DNA of 13,389 nt from Lachnospiraceae bacterium UBA7188 (GTDB lineage Bacteria; Bacillota; Clostridia; Lachnospirales; Lachnospiraceae): positions 26,046 to 39,434 of the forward strand of contig DKVC01000190.1 in assembly GCA_002490995.1 (NCBI GenBank), written 5' to 3'. The notes beneath the pieces were generated by a model that saw only the letters and a program-made list of their open reading frames with translations, was not told where the DNA came from and made no database searches. Below, one piece after another: positions 1 through 6,482 of the stretch. The position numbers and the translations under genes are program-made. The stretch's first letter is position 1, and each line of letters opens with the position of its first letter.

Positions 1-10
1 GGAACGGAAG

Positions 11-73
11 TGCCCGGAAGGAAATTGCAGCTGCGCACTATGCAGATGAAATTTCCTTCCCTGAAGAAGGGCA
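11..73 (+). other. Hairpin upstream of the first shell gene
   Basis: GGAAGGAAATT (16-26) is a perfect 11-bp inverted repeat of AATTTCCTTCC (50-60). TGCCC (11-15) pairs with GGGCA (69-73) after an 8-nt bulge, so the stem totals 16 bp around a 23-nt loop. No run of T follows, so it does not look like an intrinsic terminator. It ends 40 bases before the shell-gene start and may be an intercistronic RNA stability or processing element. Function is inferred; the inverted repeat is seen directly. Confidence 0.55.
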
Positions 74-112
74 CAGAAGTGCAGAGACGGAACTGGAACA
101 GGAGGAAAAGAA

Positions 113-394
113 ATGGCACAGGAAGCATTAGGAATGGTGGAAACAAGAGGACTGGTAGCTGCGATTGAAGCTGCCGACGCTATGTGCAAGGCTGCAAATG
201 TCAGCCTGGTAGGAACGGAGAAGATCGGTTCCGGACTGGTAACCGTAATGGTGCGCGGCGACGTAGGCGCCGTGAAATCTTCCGTAGAGGCAGGCGCATC
301 CAGCGCATCCAAGCTGGGCGAGCTGGTAGCTACCCATGTAATCCCCAGGCCTCATACGGATGTTGAGATGATTCTTCCCAAGGTAAAGGCATAA
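113..394 (+). CDS. pduA: PduA/EutM-like hexameric BMC shell protein
   Basis: This 93-residue protein is a single-domain (Pfam BMC) shell protein that forms the hexameric facets of a bacterial microcompartment. The N-terminal ALGMVETRG (5-13), conserved Lys26, pore loop KIGSGL (37-42, with Ser40 at the position lining the PduA pore) and C-terminal HVIPRPHTDVE segment all follow Salmonella PduA closely, and the length is standard. AGGAGG at 100-105 lies 7 bases before the ATG. It is the first complete gene of the window and is followed 118 bp later by pduL, so it belongs to a longer BMC operon entering from the left. The small hydrophilic PduA-type pore suggests passage of a diol or similar small substrate. 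PduA, PduJ and EutM cannot be told apart reliably here. Confidence 0.96.
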   Translation: MAQEALGMVETRGLVAAIEAADAMCKAANVSLVGTEKIGSGLVTVMVRGDVGAVKSSVEAGASSASKLGELVATHVIPRPHTDVEMILPKVKA

Positions 395-424
395 AACAGG
401 ATGTCTCAAACCGCATGTGAAAGC

Positions 425-465
425 GCATTCCGGTATTTCGGAGATTCCCGAAACCGCCGGAATGC
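425..465 (+). other. Strong intercistronic hairpin between shell gene and pduL
   Basis: GCATTCCGG (425-433) pairs perfectly with CCGGAATGC (457-465). Inside it TTTCGG (436-441) pairs with CCGAAA (448-453) around a six-base loop, leaving only a TA/CCG internal loop. These 15 base pairs in 41 nt are GC-rich, with no T-tract after them, so termination is unlikely. In an operon that needs far more shell protein than enzyme, such a hairpin could stabilise the upstream shell mRNA. That role is inferred. Confidence 0.6.
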
Positions 466-512
466 TCTGAAACCGCGGACGGCAAAATGGTCCGGGAAAA
501 CGGAGGAAGAAC

Positions 513-1157
513 ATGGAACAACAGACAGTTGAAATGATCACGCAGATGGTGCTTCAGACTATCGGCAGGATGGAAGAGAAATCCGGCGGCTTTCAGGTAC
601 CGGTGGGCGTGTCCGCAAGGCATATTCATCTGACACAGGAACATGTGGAGGCTTTGTTCGGGGAGGGATACCACCTGACGAAGAAAAAGGATCTCATGGG
701 CGGCCAGTATGCCTGCAACGAAACGGTCACAATCGTGGGACTGAAGCTGCGGGCCATTGAGAACGTGAGGGTTCTGGGACCTGTCAGAAAAGCATCCCAG
801 CTGGAGATTTCCGCCACGGATGCCATGAAGCTGGGCATTGCCGCGCCCATCCGGGAATCCGGCAATGTGGCAGGAAGCGCTCCGATAGCGGTAGTGGGCC
901 CCAGGGGTGTGATCTATCTGAAAGAGGGCTGCATTATTGCAATGCGTCACATCCATATGTCGCCGGCGGATGCAGCCGCAGCAGGTGTTTCCGATGGCGA
1001 TATCGTTTCCGTGAAAGCAGATAACGAGCGCGGTACGATCTTTAATCAGGTTAAGATCCGGGTAAGCGACAGCTTTACGCTGGAAATGCATATCGATACC
1101 GATGAGGCAAACGCCAGCAAAATCAAGACGGGCGATATGGTTACAATTATGAAATAG
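513..1157 (+). CDS. pduL: PduL-type phosphate propanoyltransferase
   Basis: This 214-residue PduL-family phosphotransacylase converts an acyl-CoA (propionyl- or acetyl-CoA) and phosphate to acyl-phosphate and CoA, recycling CoA inside the microcompartment. Two PduL half-domains are visible, with zinc-binding motifs SARHIHL (His37, His39) and MRHIHMS (His146, His148). Glu98, His193 and Arg92 fall at the spacing expected for the other metal/active-site residues of the crystallised PduL. The N-terminal stretch of about 20 residues (TVEMITQMVLQTIGRM) is a predicted amphipathic helix typical of an encapsulation peptide, so the enzyme is probably lumenal. The RBS GGAGGA at 502-507 precedes the ATG. 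It is unrelated to the Pta family that does the same reaction in the cytosol. Substrate chain length cannot be read from sequence. Confidence 0.96.
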   Translation: MEQQTVEMITQMVLQTIGRMEEKSGGFQVPVGVSARHIHLTQEHVEALFGEGYHLTKKKDLMGGQYACNETVTIVGLKLRAIENVRVLGPVRKASQLEISATDAMKLGIAAPIRESGNVAGSAPIAVVGPRGVIYLKEGCIIAMRHIHMSPADAAAAGVSDGDIVSVKADNERGTIFNQVKIRVSDSFTLEMHIDTDEANASKIKTGDMVTIMK

Positions 1158-1620
1158 ATAAACGGCATTCATTCCTGCTCATCATCTTAGGAATTGTCGG
1201 AAAATAACCGCTGCAACTTATTCAGGCAAAACCTCGGAAATACAATAAAACTCGCTATGAACTCGCAGCAGTTATTTGTAGACACTTCCTTATATAGCCA
1301 GTATGCCGTTTATCCAGTTTTTATGCAGGGCATAATCACTGTTTATTTGATTGCAAAGGTTCATTTTGCAATAAAGCCGCTGGAAGGAAAGACAATTATT
1401 GCAATACGGTTCACGGAGCGTAAATCTGCGTGATTCCGTGAAGCCGGCAGCGGCTCCATGTGGCAGAGGGCGGACGGTATTTGACATCAATGGCAAGGCA
1501 TCCTGGATCTGTCTGCCTGTCTGCTTTTATGATTGAGTGTTGTCTGACAGCACAGGCATTTCCTTAAAGTTAGTTGAAAAGAGCAGTTTCAAAGGAAGAA
1601 ACTGACAGGAGATACATACC
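1158..1620 (+). other. 463-bp spacer with nested inverted repeats
   Basis: No convincing gene is seen here. A 79-codon TTG-initiated frame at 1194-1433 lacks a clear ribosome binding site and resembles nothing I know. The second half is full of perfect inverted repeats: ATTGCAAA (1350-1357) with TTTGCAAT (1365-1372); AGCCGCTG (1375-1382) with CAGCGGCT (1448-1455), enclosing TTCACGGA (1410-1417) with TCCGTGAA (1435-1442); and CAGTTTC (1584-1590) with GAAACTG (1598-1604), just before the next ribosome binding site. A TTGACA at 1481-1486 has no matching -10 at normal spacing. The stretch could hold a structured RNA or a decayed repeat element. Confidence 0.4.
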
Positions 1621-1866
1621 ATGGTTGTAGGGAAGGTAGTTGGAAGCATTGTTTCTACCCGCAAGTGTGAGAATCTGGTCGGAAATAAGTTTATGATCAT
1701 TGAGCCGCTGGAAGAAATGTCGGCGGGCAGTGCGCGGTTTGTGGCCATTGATAATATTGGCGCAGGTATCGGCGAGACTGTCCTGGTGGCAACGGGAAGC
1801 GCTGCCCGTGTCGGAATGGAAAACGCACCGGTGGACGCTGCTATTGTGGGAATCGTTGACGAGTAA
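1621..1866 (+). CDS. pduN: EutN/PduN/CcmL-family BMC vertex protein
   Basis: This 81-residue protein belongs to the EutN/CcmL family, whose pentamers cap the vertices of the icosahedral BMC shell. Family hallmarks are the opening GKVVGSIVSTRK, the central VAIDNIGAGIGETVLVATG with the following SAAR, and the closing PVDAAIVGIVDE. Length is normal for this family. AGGAG at 1607-1611 lies 9 bases before the ATG, directly after a small hairpin (1584-1604). The next gene starts 37 bp after its stop, so the two are very likely co-transcribed. The name pduN is used because its neighbours are Pdu-like; EutN would be equally defensible. Confidence 0.95.
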   Translation: MVVGKVVGSIVSTRKCENLVGNKFMIIEPLEEMSAGSARFVAIDNIGAGIGETVLVATGSAARVGMENAPVDAAIVGIVDE

Positions 1867-1903
1867 AGGGAAGCGTAAAGAGTTGCTTTTTGGAGAGTAG
1901 GGT

Positions 1904-3247
1904 ATGGAAATTCAGGCTTTGAAACAGGTTTTGCGGGAAAACGGCATTGTCGGCGCCGGCGGCGCAGGCTTTCCGACTTATGCAAAGCTGGATGAACGGG
2001 CGGAAATCATATTGATGAACTGCGCTGAGTGCGAACCGCTGCTGAAGCTTCACAGGCAGCTTTTGGAACAGTGCGCGGAAGAAATTTTGAAGACCTTTGA
2101 CGGAATGGCTCGGACTGTGGGAGCAGGGGAAGCCGTCATCGGAATTAAGAGAGAATATAAAGCCGCCGTGAAGGCGATTGAGAGATATATAGACAGATAT
2201 CCCAATATGCGTGTGCAGCTTCTGGACAGCGCATATCCCATGGGAGATGAAGTGGTACTGATCTATGAGGCAACCGGGAGGGTGATCCGTCCCGGCGGGC
2301 TTCCCATAGAAGAAGGCGTGGCTGTCTTCAATGTGGAGACGGTTTACAATGTGTACCGTGCTCTGGAGAAGCAGACTCCGGTAATCGATAAGCTGGTTTC
2401 CGTGGTGGGGGAAGTGGAACATCCCATAACGGTGCGGGTACCGATTGGCACATCCATCAGGGATGTAGTTGCCCATGCCGGTGAGATTAAAGTAAAAAAT
2501 CCGGCCTACCTGGTGGGCGGTCCCATGATGGGGAATCTGCAGGATGAGATGTCGGTGGTGACAAAGACGACAAATGCGGTAATCGTGCTGGATAAAAGCC
2601 ACACACTGATACAGCGCAAGAACCGGAATGCGGCGATTGACTTAAAGCGGGCGGCATCTTCCTGCTGTCAGTGCGAGACCTGCACCAGCCTGTGTCCCCG
2701 TCATGCGCTGGGACATCCGATAGAACCCCATAAATTTATGCGGAGCGCCGCTAACAAAGATTTTCAGGATACCAATGTATTTCTGAATACGTTTTTCTGC
2801 AGTTCCTGCGGACTGTGCGAGAATTTTTCCTGTCCTCAGGGACTTGCGCCCAGAAGCCTGATTGCAGACTACAAGCTGGGGCTGCGCAAAGCGGGAGTAA
2901 AGGTTCCTGCAAACGTAGTACCGGCTCCTGTCAGCAAGGCCAGGGAGTACCGGAAGGCGCCGGAGGAGCGTCTGGAAGCGAGGCTGGGATTATCAAAATA
3001 CAATGTGGACGCACCGCTGCAGGAGGATGGTTACTGGATGGAGGCAGATCTGATCCACAAGGTAAAAATCATGCTCAGCCAGCACATCGGAGCCCCTGCT
3101 GTTCCCGTTGTGGAGAAAGGCGCTTCCGTGAAAGCCGGTGACTGCATTGCCAGACCTGCGGAGGCTTTAAGCGTGGGAATCCATGCATCCGTGGACGGCA
3201 CCGTACAGGAAGTCACCGATAAATACATTACGATAATACGGCAGTGA
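1904..3247 (+). CDS. pduS: PduS-like RnfC-family flavin/Fe-S electron carrier
   Basis: This 447-residue protein matches PduS in length and layout. PduS is a flavoprotein with two [4Fe-4S] clusters that moves electrons in the B12-dependent propanediol pathway and is thought to help reactivate the cobalamin cofactor. The N-terminal glycine-rich segment GIVGAGGAGFPTYAKL (14-29) and the NCAECEPLL motif mark the RnfC/Nqo1-type NADH/FMN-binding domain. Two cluster motifs follow: Cys254-x2-Cys257-x2-Cys260-x3-Cys264 and Cys299-x2-Cys302-x2-Cys305-x4-Cys310. The last 60 residues look like the barrel-sandwich domain that ends RnfC-type proteins. GGAG at 1892-1895 supports the ATG. PduS of Salmonella interacts with PduT, and a pduT-like gene follows here, which fits an electron path across the shell. 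Confidence 0.93.
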   Translation: MEIQALKQVLRENGIVGAGGAGFPTYAKLDERAEIILMNCAECEPLLKLHRQLLEQCAEEILKTFDGMARTVGAGEAVIGIKREYKAAVKAIERYIDRYPNMRVQLLDSAYPMGDEVVLIYEATGRVIRPGGLPIEEGVAVFNVETVYNVYRALEKQTPVIDKLVSVVGEVEHPITVRVPIGTSIRDVVAHAGEIKVKNPAYLVGGPMMGNLQDEMSVVTKTTNAVIVLDKSHTLIQRKNRNAAIDLKRAASSCCQCETCTSLCPRHALGHPIEPHKFMRSAANKDFQDTNVFLNTFFCSSCGLCENFSCPQGLAPRSLIADYKLGLRKAGVKVPANVVPAPVSKAREYRKAPEERLEARLGLSKYNVDAPLQEDGYWMEADLIHKVKIMLSQHIGAPAVPVVEKGASVKAGDCIARPAEALSVGIHASVDGTVQEVTDKYITIIRQ

Positions 3248-3399
3248 ATTTGTATTTAGAAAATGTGAAGGAATAAATTTGAACTTTATTTATAAATCAC
3301 TGAAGCGCAGGAAGAATTACTGTTGTATAGAATAAAAAGCGGCAAATAAAGGTTCTCACGAATATAGAACGGAACCATTGGAATAAGGAAACTAAGACA

Positions 3400-3494
3400 G
3401 CATCAGCCCGCCATGAACCTGGATGGATTTACGGACGCATCATTTAGCGGCCGGAAATTCATCCCAGTAACCAGGGTAGTGGGAGGGCGGATGC
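3400..3494 (+). ncRNA. Candidate structured RNA, unit 1 of tandem pair
   Basis: The ends GCATCAGCCC (3400-3409) and GGGCGGATGC (3485-3494) pair as a 10-position stem with one mismatch. Inside, ACCT (3417-3420) pairs with GGGT (3474-3477) including a G-U. GGATGGATTT (3421-3430) then pairs with AAATTCATCC (3455-3464) with one G-U, topped by CGG/CCG and CGC/GCG pairs separated by single A-G mismatches. The fold matches unit 2. This resembles a cis-acting structured RNA, but I do not recognise it as any riboswitch family I know. Confidence 0.4.
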
Positions 3495-3507
3495 GGAACT
3501 AAAAACA

Positions 3508-3602
3508 GCATCCGCCCGGACAGTACCCGGATGGATTTACGGACGCATCACTTAGCGGCCGGAAATTCATCCCGGTAACCAGGGTAGTGGGAGGGCGGAT
3601 GC
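3508..3602 (+). ncRNA. Candidate structured RNA, unit 2 of tandem pair
   Basis: GCATCCGCCC (3508-3517) pairs perfectly with GGGCGGATGC (3593-3602). TACCC (3524-3528) pairs with GGGTA (3582-3586). GGATGGATTT (3529-3538) pairs with AAATTCATCC (3563-3572), continuing as CGG/CCG and CGC/GCG to an eight-base apical loop. The outer stem closes seven bases before the pduT ATGGAGG ribosome binding site. Its 5' arm can instead pair perfectly with the 3' arm of unit 1 (3485-3494) across a 13-base loop, giving two exclusive states. Function is inferred. Confidence 0.45.
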
Positions 3603-3626
3603 GGAACTGGAATGGAGGTACCCCTC

Positions 3627-4175
3627 ATGGGCAAGGCTTTGGGCATGATTGAATTCAAGACGGTATCTGCCGGTGTGACGGCGGCGGATGCCATGGTAAA
3701 GACGGCGGCTGTGGAACTGGTGGAAGCCCAGACCGTATGCCCCGGCAAATATATCGCTCTGATCACGGGAGATCTGAGCGCGGTGGATGCCGCCGTGGCG
3801 ACGGCGAAGGTTCAGTATGGGGAGAACCTCATCGACAGCTTTGTCCTGGGCAATCCTCATGAGGGGATTTTTCCGGCAATCTACGGCACCACTCATGTAG
3901 AGCATATCAGTTCCCTGGGGATTCTGGAGACCTTTGACGCGGCGGCTATCATAGTAGCTGCGGATGTAGCGGCTAAGACAGCGGATGTGGAGCTCATCGA
4001 ACTGCGCATTGCAAAGGGAATGTGCGGGAAATCCTATGTTTTCCTGTGCGGAGAGGTTTCTGCGGTGGACGCAGCGATTGCAAAAGCCAGGGCCAGTGTA
4101 TCCGAAAGCGGCATGTTCCTGGATTCCACGGTGATAGCTCATCCGGATCCTCAGATCTGTAAATCTATCCTGTAG
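3627..4175 (+). CDS. pduT: PduT-like tandem-BMC shell protein with Fe-S cysteine
   Basis: With the ATG at 3627 the product is 182 residues with two BMC domains in tandem (about 1-90 and 95-182), forming pseudohexameric trimers in the shell. TVCPGKYIALITG places Cys38 at the position where PduT binds a [4Fe-4S] cluster in the trimer's central pore, so an electron-conducting shell tile is expected. The second domain starts near SSLGILETFDAAAII and lacks an equivalent cysteine motif. I prefer 3627 over the ATG at 3612 because GGAGG (3614-3618) sits 8 bases upstream of 3627 and would lie inside the coding sequence of the longer form. The gene follows pduS, whose product is its known electron-transfer partner in Salmonella. 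Confidence 0.94.
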   Translation: MGKALGMIEFKTVSAGVTAADAMVKTAAVELVEAQTVCPGKYIALITGDLSAVDAAVATAKVQYGENLIDSFVLGNPHEGIFPAIYGTTHVEHISSLGILETFDAAAIIVAADVAAKTADVELIELRIAKGMCGKSYVFLCGEVSAVDAAIAKARASVSESGMFLDSTVIAHPDPQICKSIL

Positions 4176-4186
4176 AGAAGGAAACC

Positions 4187-4335
4187 TGTGAAGAGACACG
4201 GGAATGTGAAAATATCTTTGGAGGGATTTTCGGCGCAGAGCCGAAGGAGCACAGGAAGACTGCGGAGAAGGAAGTCGATGAAGAGATATGAGCATGTAAA
4301 AGTTCACATTGCCGGTATTTTCAGTGGGGAATTGG
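4187..4335 (+). repeat. Degenerate direct repeat between pduT and the DeoR gene
   Basis: Two imperfect copies about 90 bp apart share the landmarks GAAGAGA, ATGT, AAA and ATTTTC; copy 1 lies at about 4187-4236 and copy 2 at about 4277-4327. Identity is roughly two thirds with one single-base indel. In translation, copy 1 gives MKRHGNVKISLEG and copy 2 MKRYEHVKVHIAG. After the indel, copy 1 continues in another frame as GIF-x2-E-x2-EHR, again matching copy 2. A GTG-initiated 65-codon frame (4188-4385) covers both. This may be a decayed small gene or its duplication; I do not recognise it. Confidence 0.3.
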
Positions 4336-4422
4336 AAGAACATCGGATGGGAAGGACAAAGATCTGGATCTGGTATTTGAAATAGACTGTTGCAAAGAAA
4401 AGAGGCGGGGAGTGAAAAGTGC

Positions 4423-5196
4423 ATGCTGGCGGTAGAGCGCAGAAACATGATTTTAGAAAAACTACAGGATGAGCGCAAGGTGGTAGTCAGTGAGCTGAGT
4501 ACCTTATTTGACGTTTCGGAAGAAACCATACGCCGGGACCTGGACAAGCTGGACCGGCAGGGGCTGGCAATCAAAAGCTACGGCGGTGCGGTGCTGAACG
4601 AGAATTCCGGCCTGGATATGCCCTTTAATGTACGCAAGAAGCGGAATATCAGGGGAAAACAGGAGATTGCCGATATTGTCAGCAGCCTGGTGCAGGAGGA
4701 CGAGCATATTATCGTGGACCCCAGCACCACGGCAGTGGCCATTGTGAAGGCGCTGAAAAGTAAGAAGAAGCTGACAGTCATCACCAGTTCCATTGAGGTA
4801 CTCATTGAACTGTCGGATGTGAGCGGATGGGAGATCATCTGTACGGGAGGAACCCTGCGTGAGAATTATCTGACGCTGGTGGGTTCGCGTGCGGTGGATG
4901 TGATCAGCTCTTTTTATGCGGACAAGGTAATACTGTCCTGTAAAGGAATTGACCTGAACAAAGGTGTCACGGATGCCAACGAGATGCTTTCCCAGGTAAA
5001 ACAGGCCATGCTTCGCTCAGCAAAGCAGCGGATTATCGCAGCTGACCATACGAAATTTGGAAATGTTGCCTTTTCCAGAGTGTGTGAGCTTTCTGCCGTG
5101 GACATGGTGGTGACGGATGTGAAGCCCGGCCAGGAATGGATGGACTATTTTGAAGAGAAAGGGATAGAGTGTCTGTATGGCAGGGACGAGGGATGA
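4423..5196 (+). CDS. DeoR-family transcriptional regulator
   Basis: This 257-residue protein is a DeoR-family regulator of standard length. The N-terminal helix-turn-helix is canonical: RRNMILEKLQDERKVVVSEL, then VSEETIRRDLDKLDRQG, then KSYGGAV, covering about residues 5-60. The C-terminal DeoR sensor domain, related to sugar-phosphate isomerases, shows the phospho-ligand loop DPSTTAVAIVKAL, an ITSS segment, and the late motif AADHTKFGNVAFSRVC. ATG 4423 is chosen because GGGGAG (4407-4412) lies upstream and the protein then begins like its relatives (LAVERRNMIL). Such regulators usually respond to a phosphorylated sugar or intermediate. Their presence fits BMC loci that process fuculose- or rhamnulose-1-phosphate, but the ligand and targets are not shown here. 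Confidence 0.92.
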   Translation: MLAVERRNMILEKLQDERKVVVSELSTLFDVSEETIRRDLDKLDRQGLAIKSYGGAVLNENSGLDMPFNVRKKRNIRGKQEIADIVSSLVQEDEHIIVDPSTTAVAIVKALKSKKKLTVITSSIEVLIELSDVSGWEIICTGGTLRENYLTLVGSRAVDVISSFYADKVILSCKGIDLNKGVTDANEMLSQVKQAMLRSAKQRIIAADHTKFGNVAFSRVCELSAVDMVVTDVKPGQEWMDYFEEKGIECLYGRDEG

Positions 5197-6070
5197 GAAA
5201 AAGGCCGTGAAAAAGGGAAGCGAGTGCACCCGCAAGACTGAGGAATCCATGTACAGGGAAAGTCCGGATAAGATAGAAGAATCCATAATAATTGCTTTTA
5301 CGAATAATAAAGGCGGAAGCGGCAAGACTACTACCTGTGCCAACGTGGGTTATTCGCTCTCTACCCTTGGCAGAAAAGTGCTTCTGATTGACGGCGACAT
5401 GCAGATGAATCTTACATTGTCCTTTTTCGATGAGGAGAAAGTGCTGGATTTTGCTTCCGGGGAAAGGAATCTGTACACGGCGCTGAAACAGGAAGCGGAT
5501 TTATCGGATTATGTGGTTCACACGCCCTATGAGAACCTGGATCTGATTCCGTCTTCCATGCTGATGAGCGGCATTGAATATGAGCTTTTTTCCAGGCAGG
5601 AGAGGGAGCGGATACTGACGAGATGCCTTGCCGGGCTTAAGAGAAAGGCGGAATATGACTATATTCTGATAGACGCGCCTCCTACCCTGGGCGGCTGGGT
5701 CATGAATATCTTATGTGCATCTGATTTCTGCATTCTCCCGGTGGAAGCCAGCCCATGGGGATTGTTTGGCGTAGCGAATATGTTTGAATTTCTGGAAAGT
5801 GTAAAGGGACAGGCACCGGATCTGATTCTACTGGGCGTGGTCATTACGAAGATGGACGCCCGGAAAAATTACGGCAGGCAGACGCTGGAGGTTCTGCACG
5901 AATTTGAAGAGGTGAATGTCTTCGATACGATCATCCGGGTCGACAGTGAAATAGAATGGGCGCAGGATCATTCCAGGCCTGTATACGCATATAAAAAATC
6001 GGCGAGAAGCGCCGGAGAATATATGGAGCTGGCAAAGGAGGTAGAGAGACATGTCGGTAGGAGCAGGTAG
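5177..6070 (+). CDS. ParA/MinD-type ATPase, candidate BMC-positioning (McdA-like) protein
   Basis: This ParA-family ATPase has a deviant Walker A motif KGGSGKTT (45-52, signature Lys45 and catalytic Lys50), LLIDGDMQ (69-76) and a Walker B segment ILIDAPP with Asp166. The family forms ATP-dependent, nucleoid-bound dimers that move plasmids, chromosomes or protein cargoes; McdA does this for carboxysomes. From ATG 5177 it is 297 residues and overlaps the DeoR gene by 20 bp. An alternative ATG at 5249 has a close GAGGA (5240-5244) and would remove a charged 24-residue extension absent from typical relatives, giving 273 residues. It sits at the end of a BMC operon, is overlapped by a small basic protein gene, and there is no parS-like array or replication gene nearby. 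This argues for cargo positioning over plasmid partition. Confidence 0.88.
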   Translation: MAGTRDEKKAVKKGSECTRKTEESMYRESPDKIEESIIIAFTNNKGGSGKTTTCANVGYSLSTLGRKVLLIDGDMQMNLTLSFFDEEKVLDFASGERNLYTALKQEADLSDYVVHTPYENLDLIPSSMLMSGIEYELFSRQERERILTRCLAGLKRKAEYDYILIDAPPTLGGWVMNILCASDFCILPVEASPWGLFGVANMFEFLESVKGQAPDLILLGVVITKMDARKNYGRQTLEVLHEFEEVNVFDTIIRVDSEIEWAQDHSRPVYAYKKSARSAGEYMELAKEVERHVGRSR

Positions 6071-6347
6071 TATCAAGAGAGCCGCCAGGACGGCGAAGAC
6101 AGGAAACAAAGCGGCTGTAATCACCGGGGCGGAAGCCGAAGTGATGGAAGCAGTGGCGACCGTTCAGGAAAAAAGTGTAGAAGCAGCAGAGGAAGTAACA
6201 GCGAACGGAACAGGCAAAGCCGCAGGCAGGAAAGGCAAAGCCGGGAAAGCAGCGCAGGCTTCCGGCAAGCGCGATAAGCAGGAAAAAGCATCTGCCACAT
6301 ATGAGGCATACGGAATCGGAGAGCAGCTGCCGGTTTATCTTTTGTGA
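6051..6347 (+). CDS. Small basic Ala/Lys-rich protein, candidate ParA partner (McdB-like)
   Basis: This is a 98-residue protein of unknown family. Its start overlaps the ATPase gene by 20 bp, and AAAGGAGG (6034-6041) lies 9 bases before the ATG, so translation is strong and probably coupled. Composition is low-complexity: roughly a fifth alanine, about 11 lysines, a basic N-terminus (SIKRAARTAKTGNK), an acidic helical middle (AEAEVMEAVATVQEKSVEAAEE), a Gly/Lys/Ala stretch and a distinct aromatic/hydrophobic tail ending YGIGEQLPVYLL. No signal peptide or membrane segment is seen. ParA-type ATPases are usually stimulated by a partner with a basic N-terminal region, and McdB proteins are small and largely disordered, so a positioning adaptor is a reasonable inference. 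The tail could be a docking motif for the shell. No sequence homology to McdB is claimed. Confidence 0.75.
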   Translation: MSVGAGSIKRAARTAKTGNKAAVITGAEAEVMEAVATVQEKSVEAAEEVTANGTGKAAGRKGKAGKAAQASGKRDKQEKASATYEAYGIGEQLPVYLL

Positions 6348-6432
6348 TTCGCCGCAGCTTTCTGAAACAGAAGCTGTGGGGATAAACACAGATTCCGGAT
6401 GTGAAAGTAGCAGGAATCATTTTGGAAAAGTC

Positions 6433-6482
6433 AGCCGGGTTGGGACGACAAAAAATGTTAGTACATCCCGGCTCTTTATTTA
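6433..6482 (+). terminator. Probable intrinsic terminator after the ParA operon
   Basis: AGCCGGG (6433-6439) pairs perfectly with CCCGGCT (6467-6473), followed by the T-rich CTTTATTTA. The loop is long (27 nt), which weakens the call, but the position fits, 85 bp after the last BMC-operon stop and before the unrelated lipoprotein loci. Confidence 0.45.

Larger units (their letters stand above)
3393..3608 (+). repeat. Two tandem 108-bp direct repeats ahead of pduT
   Basis: The last 80 bases of each unit (3421-3500 and 3529-3608) are 78/80 identical at an exact 108-bp offset. The differences are T3443/C3551 and A3466/G3574. Similarity continues upstream at about 17 of 24 positions (3397-3420 against 3505-3528), so the whole 108-bp unit is duplicated head to tail. 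The second unit ends six bases before the ribosome binding site of the next gene. The rest of the gap, 3248-3392, is AT-rich and has only a small inverted repeat (GTTCT 3352-3356 with AGAAC 3366-3370); I see no clear promoter in it. Confidence 0.9.

Noticed and set aside
3..131. Reading frame open from the window start to a stop at 129-131, overlapping the shell gene start
   Set aside because: Only about 42 codons with no recognisable similarity. A strong hairpin and the shell-gene ribosome binding site lie inside it, so chance openness is as likely as an upstream gene end.
1194..1433. 79-codon TTG-initiated frame in the pduL-eutN gap
   Set aside because: No ribosome binding site, rare start codon, no recognisable motif, and it runs through several inverted repeats.
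1481..1486. TTGACA considered as a promoter -35 for eutN
   Set aside because: No -10-like hexamer at 16-18 bases; TATGAT at 1528 is far too distant.
3421..3608. Two near-identical repeats considered as a CRISPR array
   Set aside because: Only two copies of 80 bp separated by 28 bp that are themselves partly duplicated; no spacers of uniform length and no cas genes.
5177..6070. ParA gene considered as plasmid partition
   Set aside because: No ParB with a helix-turn-helix, no parS-like repeats, no replication gene, and the gene is embedded in a BMC operon.
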